Shown here piece by piece: positions 61,101 through 64,000 of a stretch of 64,000 bases of DNA. Location: NCBI GenBank assembly GCA_002350845.1, contig DEFL01000021.1, positions 20,440 to 84,439 on the forward strand, read 5' to 3'. Numbering within the stretch: the stretch's first letter is position 1; every line of letters starts with the position of its first letter. The position numbers and the translations under genes are program-made. The notes beneath the pieces are model-generated. The model worked only from the letters and a program-made list of their open reading frames with translations. It did no database searches and was not told where the DNA came from. This DNA is from Christensenella sp. UBA2853. GTDB taxonomy: Bacteria; Bacillota; Clostridia; Christensenellales; Aristaeellaceae.

Positions 61101-64000
61101 GACGCGATGGCCATACTTGTGCCTAAAATGTCCGGTGATGATATCATCCCCGGCGATACCAGCAGTCTGCCAGGCACATGGCAGTCCACTCCCCCGGACA
61201 AAAAGACAATCTACGCGTTTATGCTTCTGCTGGATCCCAGCATTGAGGTGGCACCCCAGAGCACCATCACCGTCACCTATGAAAACAAGGTGTCTGAGAT
61301 GACGGACAGTGTGTTCGAAAGCGCATCCTATCAGAACACAGGCAACGATTTCCTTATGACTTATATCGGATTCGGTACACCGCAGAAGAGTAATACCGTG
61401 TATGACACAGTCATGGGCGGCACCGTAAAGATCGCCGGCGACCTGTGGATTGATGAGGACTGGGACCATGAGCAGGAAACCTGGAACCGCAGAAATTACA
61501 GTGATTATGCGATTATCCAGAACCTGGTTAACGGCTTCGGCACCTCGATGACGGATAATCGTTACAGCACCTCTGTAACAGATGTGGATATTTCCAAGTT
61601 CCCGAGTCAGGATGCAGCTCACAACAGAGAGTCTATCTATCACTTCCAGTATAATAATCTTATTCCCGCGCTGAATGTCGATGGCCGCCCGCTGTATGAC
61701 CATGACGGCGATCCCGATAACGGCGTACTGAATCCTCACGCGCTGAAGGGTGAAAACCCTGCATACTACACCCTGCATGCCAGCATCCCTGCGGGCTTGG
61801 CAGATATATTCAAGCTCACACTGAGGGGCAATGAGCACTACAAGTCTGATAACCCTGCTGATATTGCAGACAATCCGAACCACGCGCACTCTAAGGACAG
61901 CAACTTCCTTGCAACTTCCAGCGCAAGCAGCTTTGATGCAAGACCTTTCTTCATCCTGTTCTCCAAGAAGATTGACCAGAGCAAGGATATTGGTCTGATG
62001 ATGGAGCGCGACCTTGAAATCACCAAGGTGGCGGCAGAAGACAATTCCCCGATTGAAGGGGCAAAGTTCAAGGTCTTCGGGCCCTTCAATGAAAATGCAG
62101 CGACCTCCGGCGGAACACTGTGCACATTTGAACTTGTAAATGGCGTATATGTTTACAAGTTTGATGGCAGCGGCAGCGTGACCGAACTGGTCACAGATGC
62201 CAATGGCAAGATCAACATTTCCGGCCTCAACTGGTGGAAGGAATATGTGATCAAAGAGACCGAACCTGCCGAAGGTTTCGATCCGGATATGGCCATTACT
62301 GCCTACGCGGATGAAACTGCTAACACTCAGACGGGCGTCCTCAATGGTGATCAGTCTGCCTTCGTGCTGAAGATTCCTCACAAGGAAAAGACAACCAAAC
62401 TGGACAAAGTCAAAGTCACCAACAAGCGCAGCGTGAAGGTCACGCTGAATGTTGAAAAGCTGCTGACCAGCTATTCCATGAAGGCGTTCACCTTCAAGTT
62501 TGACCTTAAGCTGACACCCAAAGACCTGAGCAATACGCTCAAAGAGCTGAACGCAGAAACGCTGGCGTTGGATCCCATTGATACATTGACTCTGACCATA
62601 CCGGCCAGAACCACCAATGCAACAAATGAACAGCGTGTATACGGCAGCTTCGATGAAGTGACGCTGTATGGTGCGGGAACCTACTACTTCACCATTACAG
62701 AAAAGGCGAATACGAACGGACCGGATGACCGGGTGACGTATGACACCAATCCCAAGGAAGTCAAGGTCGTTGTGGTATGGGATGCAGCACAGAAGAAACT
62801 GGTCGTGGAGAGCATTACCTATACCGAGTCTGATTCTTACAACAGCCAGACCTATGAGCTGATTAAGAACAGCTATACGCCTAAGCCTGTCGATTACACG
62901 CCGCATGTGAAGAAGCAGATGAGCAGTGACAGCAAACCGCTGCCGGAAGAGAAGACCTTCAAATTCACAATGACTGCGAGCGAGAATAATCCTGCAGGTG
63001 CAACAATCAACAAGAAGCCTGGCGATAAGCCTGGCAACGAAGCCAGCGTAACACTGCGGCCTGGTCAGACTGTAAGCGATGTAGCAGACTTTGGATCAAT
63101 TACCTTTAACATGACGGGTACTTATACGTTTACCTTTACAGAGGATAACTATGATTACCCGGGAATTTCACAGGTTCTTTTGCCTACACCCACACCCACG
63201 ACAATGGTCATTGAAATTGGCGACAATGGTGACCTGTATGTCAAGAGCGTACAGAAGAACGGAGAATATGTGACAACAGATGAAGATCTTGTCTTCACTG
63301 CCTTGTTCACGAACAAGTACGAACCGACCCCGGTTACATACCAGCCTCATGTGAAGAAGCTGATGACGGACATCAGCCGTCCGCTGCCCGTTGCGGTAAC
63401 GGTACCCTTCACGATGACGATCACCAAGAACCCGGACAATGGTGCCGCTCCGAAGGATACAGGCGCCATGACTCAGAATATCGTATTGCCGAGCGCGACA
63501 ACCTGGGCTACGTACAATTACGAGACCAAGGACTTCAGTGAGATCGAGTTCACCCGCGCCGGCACCTACGAGTTCGAGATCAAAGAAGGCCAGTGGACAT
63601 CCACCCCGATGCTGGCTAACGGCACGTTTGTGAAGAACCCCGCAACGGATGCAAAGATTCAGGTCGTAGTCGAAGACGACAAGCAGGGCAAGCTGTTTAT
63701 CAAGAAAGTGAATATCCTTAGCGGCGAGACCACTGCAACGACTGGAAATGACTTCACGTATGTGGCACAGTTCACCAACGAGTACATCCCGAATCCGACG
63801 ACATACCAGCCGCACGTGAAGAAACTGATGACGGACATCAGCAATCCGCTGCCCGTTGCGGTAACGGTACCCTTCACGATGACGATCACCAAGAACCCGG
63901 ACAACGGTGCCGCTCCGAAGGATACAGGCGCCATGACTCAGAATATCGTATTGCCGAGCGCGACAACCTGGGCTACGTACAATTACGAGACCAAGGACTT
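49200..64000 (+). CDS. Giant Cna-B/isopeptide-type adhesin (3' end outside window)
   Basis: One uninterrupted frame of at least 4,933 codons from ATG 49200 (GGAGAGGG 6 nt upstream) to the window edge. Order seen: signal peptide (to ~32); sixteen 8-residue Pro-Thr-Ala-Ala repeats (47-174); a small globular domain (~183-290); fifteen Ala-Pro-Glu-Val-Thr-Glu repeats (301-390); a head region; then dozens of Ig-like/Cna-B-type domains. A clear Cna-B unit is near residue 2540 (Asp-Val-Thr-Phe-Thr-Leu ... Gly-Lys-Tyr-Thr-Leu-Ser-Glu), a DUF11-like domain near 3613, another Cna-B near 4270 (Ile-Glu-Gly-Ala-Lys-Phe ... Ile-Lys-Glu-Thr-Glu-Pro). From ~4410 on come pilin isopeptide-linker (FctA/Spy0128-type) repeats. 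Such domains form Lys-Asn bonds that stiffen surface fibres. The C-terminal anchor is not in view. Reading frame was checked at eight points along its length. Confidence 0.92.
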   Translation, partial: MKETLKFRARRWLASLVTFMMLFNCLPTTILAEGAADLPEVIEETVPTAAPTAEPTEAPTKAPTAAPTAEPTAAPTKEPTAAPTAEPTAAPTAEPTAAPTAEPTAAPTEEPTAAPTEEPTEAPAEEPTAAPAEEPTEAPAEEPTAAPAEEPTAAPEADPTEAPVADPTTVPVEEPTEEPAVLVTPVPVDGTIEKEGTFAGEITESRKTLTVRLNLNQDRKMSFSASGMDLNVTMLSEESGATKSVKLKDVKTEVGDEDFAEIVKLSEGSWLLTVEALEKGTTGKFELSAHIYKEETAPTSAPEVTEAPEVTEAPEVTEAPEVTEEPEVTEAPEVTEAPEVTEAPEVTEAPEVTEAPEVTEAPEVTEAPEVTEAPEVTEAPEVTEDPEATEDPEEPVVIVVEPTKESEASVTDPEEEPTVVLASVQNRDANGPIEWVYPDEAQGISAEDALRENLRREAAYYYGPNAVEPQTNLLTVISENPTSNIMAGQALTFSVDFRTGISRYYSGPGVDTPRPLFENWQNAKLIFKLPNSLKMNKPSEFSFSSVVTQGDYTLYTIDLGTVNFSDSKQFTYTVDVLGNGTQTAIRDVDLTDMVTYQADIVVYDHYNNYPDPLVTYPQQTVVDGGSFRTVRGPGTWGVNKTQVSDDVEPDTLKVGDTFTLSWTIDVGLLNGETVIKTDSASAQNSYSQRYGITPIKNAALTDTFSASYTGKNGQVYVMPDSVTIKKVGATGNGTTLDFTDADNDSKPDAPVSIPLTGNLAINQNIKVDSDADHNPDQDIDTYTSYLVTATFTVTEDMVADFPENTNYVFTGVNKSATDIEFYEVEAHDTDDTDNIENTQLLPAIKPAKLTISKEFTDYKGNTKPYSQYGETVYGPMTYTLTRTDNEAFFVYTYDETNGYQPTATTAATSYDNLLGGTNYYVVAAKEYKLGENIPAEHAGDMVQIPFDPNDPDDLYLTETPTAANPWTAQFSNRETKGKISITKKSDDGTNLAHAVFTLTRYTDAQGTTVAPSTTDNPNPIEIDMDANSSINYPSGNQKPLPYGFYKLEETGVPADHARMETTEYTYTGIDLTKAEQSGTYTFGDIFQIDDDHHAFTFNAVNKRTSVSVNMNLYLGISEATITNLASNAYSDTSGAVIKLYRKIEGGDWEQVTSATSTTVPLTTFKVEDWRTAITLPAFDESGKTYTYKFEETIPAGFYDPEQVYNGTTDRTLVKEFDLVGSDGKAEASHTENIYNRKLVRTNVRKYAYRVQANGRLASSRIADTDAFYTNNAKIHLYSRDAKTNRDDMTEVAGTTAIKINGTAAAERNFTNLPLYQPHTAADGTKTIELVNYYIYEEDIPLYKLDKVATYSNGCHDVDIDGDGIKEVVVYHQADATPSNVTPNQLYSNTPCVMDRAAANITTESYLTLYNIQQLIPVQVWKRDYYTNVPLTEANAVTVEVQVKGTDGTYSAATLYDNATDSALTGNTFTASQTITENNNTRNTYAVVYLEAGKTYRFSETDASIPAGYSYHSSAAATTRTGDTATLSVTGLKGFELAIGTDATYGVQTYAKKDTDKYRQFNIFNAKEPEVRINKVDSINPAVTLNDKNITFKVYTKTDQNADGSPILTPVMQNGQQVVVNAKGDVAGDPVVILDAGDTDAGIDYYFVEDTTNLPAGYINPNTDSADVQALYKGLGADYVYTTVDGQTVLAIKGTVKNMAKAASPSSSTPNRVVFTFKNIPNTGSMIVHKTIDGRPATISGFPVVVLKPDGTQACDPVNTGKVGNTGSTDTATISGLPVFDAAGNKITYTVTEGDIATLFNNAYYQASAPQTTTLVVGQTISTVNGATGEGAVQLKIENKTYVKLDAKKVYQNTWMMMTGAGIAWPQAGAKLALYYKDTDGSWKYTGKTETSNGSGFVEFDLIEREYDYAVVELSAPENTYPYNNGTWLDFPELEQGEAPATISASEISHYNYQTVSSSTLEGLSANATYTFGQTGTGESATINPLINANHWVQFDIMKWKDKTNPNHVHHQSMSEVTEKEPLDLCVFSLYYFRVGTDGQADANGNIQFTAGSPWHYVNSYTTGTATDPAGNQIHGKFLSDVMMDINEDWVFVLVEENVGSNSGVEVNPYFKYTFFRADGKNYTVTVPSQTVAQPDPPGGTVTNNYPAQVHNYTIDTVNEADVLNSQLTGPGPGADQLVATFRLAKWYDTFGDNGKPKAIYEPLYNAKFKLTVTDVNGDEKLLADMASGKEANPNYALAISGSFLLVPKDYTSASGVGTLRDYENQGGTREYQVNYTRSLDNITLADGSTKQVAVYKVPCVLREYEAPDGYSYSHRDYHVYLCFVDESPNSDTQTTFWYYSDAYFIKDKEWTEVDGVKVPVAENERTPLAANQSGTAYYATSTDTKNVFRSLGSDHYRIVDYPMDNTMVTLYKFGYTPSSANPKTTEKSSAELWEMYQENQLNIAMMNGVKMKIQHKKTDGNWEDWNPVTNAPGSYDIEIFPDGTYVFSNGLPMGEYRIIETDLASWADRYENAYPDAAHAREFTVGGNPLEIYMANPTMQSIKLKKEGTDGAKLPDVTFTLTNVADSTKTASGTTNANGEATIYNIATGKYTLSEQLGQSVQDDYSWEYLKQYFAYQLQAYADLVSETGMDFGYHYGSRDFNDDADITDKDTYVTSIDSENLNLTIVNPTKQGFQAVKTSGIGADGKAVDAIHGANFAVYWKPFNTFNGTVTIDTLPAAADLTPANGWNNRNFQPQNGENGVFTRNASNTHPGIWVIRETKAPNNYDLLKPADGLGEVMYYVVITGGMNVTVNFTQLPNGTRSVYKANGTDTENIKVVYVNPESTLQIPMVNRPKINIQANKIVLPENMADQDWQVRLTLRSSSSTASNANNIVGYATLKQGNNTETAYFYANQNGSGNPIKVSQGETYWVQETVIKPSATTQKFDNFYLVSVKQNNAAGSAAQIDVTDQGTGTDPNKVYPITINVSEDDKMMVTVTNEWLRGLVTWEKIKAGDPTTKVDTATFVVEKKSGDTYTELASTDYEVTYNSSTQRYEAKIKLEKPGNATVYRIRETEVPSPYFVNPEAQFECTLSKENNTYDHQVALENFQGVPINVIKFNNMKTATSKGYAENGDATFALYEQNKETGVWEKVDGPKAIVKATETTPSYSYLGKPGYSYALVETDFNHDKYIGMDTIEGAGNTTSSAASADKTTLPALPNGTIALEDGQTAYYFDVTGFVRYDIDVYNVPYVDLAVLKFDAGGYPENVRPKAKFNIYEVPSDFTDSAASVEAFLATVPAPVPVNGDTELETSNNTDLYGTTYLYGEADPSKTYLVVEVSTSAKSNHTYEGVRKDDNRVVWYALAKDLDPVQPGSNGVGGMVTLRNVYGDAVPKITKTAVTASVDSLLKSAADVEFVVTPSVVSQTDNSKDSKNVPLKNFVVMDTGLTFTSDYNKDDSTKPTQSAGHAEPSYKITEVVLDGNASQVTEFLDYSISDATISAKLTWHFADGSADVMTDPMTISNGTAVTFPAPNGKTPTSFDVEYFSTQVQSATGNKYALGYEFKPGTITVKATVNQMADDAAHPVDEVTKITNTADVTMTYPKWDETTRTWMDYTPDVDPVKADVPVDPIELPEVAISKSADGSSVQIGGTIKYTFEIRNVSDVDFVNPVILDMLPTGVTYNGNFTLPASTPAGSTFVKDESEVRNLVGDPTIVVGVDDEGNPISSDGTPETAVVLKIKGTLKAHDSVNVMIETDVTEDAKSYFRAEGTGATRIKYLDNFVFLSSSEHSFHTTKNPNGYSFTFQNANPGEFPPPLKDDNYPGGDALHRAGELTDLLVKREGGKDGFGLHRVLGEYEVAENYVFLGAHTPIQLNTQSAASLWKGVWGDQDTGYHTESGFLGTSSRYLDDAQTVPGWVRWELTIYNGRNQPNRGYVIGDIISKTTDGRVPNSMWTTVFDHIIRVEVDGTTYGTDKYTMWYCTDPAVTETKLTDAMAILVPKMSGDDIIPGDTSSLPGTWQSTPPDKKTIYAFMLLLDPSIEVAPQSTITVTYENKVSEMTDSVFESASYQNTGNDFLMTYIGFGTPQKSNTVYDTVMGGTVKIAGDLWIDEDWDHEQETWNRRNYSDYAIIQNLVNGFGTSMTDNRYSTSVTDVDISKFPSQDAAHNRESIYHFQYNNLIPALNVDGRPLYDHDGDPDNGVLNPHALKGENPAYYTLHASIPAGLADIFKLTLRGNEHYKSDNPADIADNPNHAHSKDSNFLATSSASSFDARPFFILFSKKIDQSKDIGLMMERDLEITKVAAEDNSPIEGAKFKVFGPFNENAATSGGTLCTFELVNGVYVYKFDGSGSVTELVTDANGKINISGLNWWKEYVIKETEPAEGFDPDMAITAYADETANTQTGVLNGDQSAFVLKIPHKEKTTKLDKVKVTNKRSVKVTLNVEKLLTSYSMKAFTFKFDLKLTPKDLSNTLKELNAETLALDPIDTLTLTIPARTTNATNEQRVYGSFDEVTLYGAGTYYFTITEKANTNGPDDRVTYDTNPKEVKVVVVWDAAQKKLVVESITYTESDSYNSQTYELIKNSYTPKPVDYTPHVKKQMSSDSKPLPEEKTFKFTMTASENNPAGATINKKPGDKPGNEASVTLRPGQTVSDVADFGSITFNMTGTYTFTFTEDNYDYPGISQVLLPTPTPTTMVIEIGDNGDLYVKSVQKNGEYVTTDEDLVFTALFTNKYEPTPVTYQPHVKKLMTDISRPLPVAVTVPFTMTITKNPDNGAAPKDTGAMTQNIVLPSATTWATYNYETKDFSEIEFTRAGTYEFEIKEGQWTSTPMLANGTFVKNPATDAKIQVVVEDDKQGKLFIKKVNILSGETTATTGNDFTYVAQFTNEYIPNPTTYQPHVKKLMTDISNPLPVAVTVPFTMTITKNPDNGAAPKDTGAMTQNIVLPSATTWATYNYETKD
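49338..49721 (+). repeat. Sixteen 24-bp repeats (Pro-Thr/Ala/Glu stalk)
   Basis: Eight-codon units of the type Pro-Thr-Ala-Ala-Pro-Thr-Ala-Glu, drifting to Pro-Ala-Glu-Glu forms towards the 3' side. They encode an extended low-complexity stalk right after the signal peptide of the giant adhesin. Confidence 0.9.
50100..50369 (+). repeat. Fifteen 18-bp repeats (Ala-Pro-Glu-Val-Thr-Glu)
   Basis: Six-codon units in the giant adhesin. Amino acids are nearly invariant while third positions alternate in a two-unit pattern, suggesting expansion of a 36-bp double unit. Confidence 0.92.
62907..64000 (+). repeat. Tandem pilin-linker domain repeats, the last two nearly identical
   Basis: Three successive domains begin with Pro-His-Val-Lys-Lys (GTG codons at 62907, 63351 and about 63816). 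The first-to-second distance is 444 bp. The second-to-third is exactly 465 bp (155 codons), and over the ~185 bp visible the copies differ at only a handful of bases. The array continues beyond the window. Confidence 0.9.

Overview
The window reads as chromosome of a Gram-positive anaerobe of the Clostridia. The evidence is rubrerythrin, a CUT1 sugar importer with Lpl-type permeases, secreted SH3/peptidoglycan-binding proteins with Thr-Pro linkers, an L,D-transpeptidase, WG-repeat and DUF6171 proteins, and promoters of the TTGACA/TATAAT type. The mix of plant-polysaccharide enzymes (GH35-like, GH51, GH53) and very large isopeptide-type adhesins fits a gut or rumen species. A rumen lineage such as Aristaeellaceae/Christensenellales is a guess only. 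No rRNA, tRNA, insertion sequence, integrase or CRISPR array was recognised.

Layout. 1-7.3 kb: tail of an unknown gene, then a sugar operon (GH35/DUF5597 glycosidase, an oversized permease, a second permease, a solute-binding protein). 7.3-15.7 kb, mostly minus strand: MATE exporter; a probable four-gene unit (PanE-like reductase, GH51 arabinofuranosidase, DUF6171, deoC); homoserine dehydrogenase; a secreted WG-repeat/zinc-ribbon protein. 15.9-17.1 kb: YebC-family regulator and a cupin. 17.2-21.5 kb: a secreted protein with two SH3 and six peptidoglycan-binding domains, divergent from a second MATE exporter. 21.6-27.6 kb: a compact plus-strand cluster (2-hydroxyacid dehydrogenase, rlmH, barnase-like RNase, endonuclease IV, HAD phosphatase, L,D-transpeptidase, CvpA). 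27.7-30.2 kb: flavodoxin-like protein and GH53 endo-galactanase. 30.3-33.0 kb: a TldD/TldE pair. 33.4-40.6 kb: SH3 protein, a TetR regulator divergent from lon, rubrerythrin, an AraC regulator, and a PII-like protein coupled to a CPA2 antiporter. 40.7-45.8 kb: an SOS-style cassette (S24 repressor, Y-family polymerase, YolD-like protein) divergent from a phage-like early module (DUF7768-like, sigma-region-4-like, small Cys-rich protein). 46.1-64 kb: a surface-protein locus with a 701-aa repeat-rich secreted protein followed by one giant adhesin open for at least 4,933 codons and still open at the window edge.

How the parts may work together. GH35-like, GH51 and GH53 enzymes with the ABC importer suggest use of arabinogalactan or pectin side chains. 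The SH3, peptidoglycan-binding, L,D-transpeptidase and adhesin genes form the cell-surface theme. Two regulatory layouts stand out. In the first, two TetR-type palindromes sit 42 bp apart between tetR and lon, and one palindrome supplies a TTGACA -35 box to both divergent promoters. In the second, an S24 repressor with an intact Ala-Gly cleavage site and Ser-Lys dyad controls, by position, both an error-prone polymerase and a phage-like operon. All functional statements come from reading the sequence; no database search was run.
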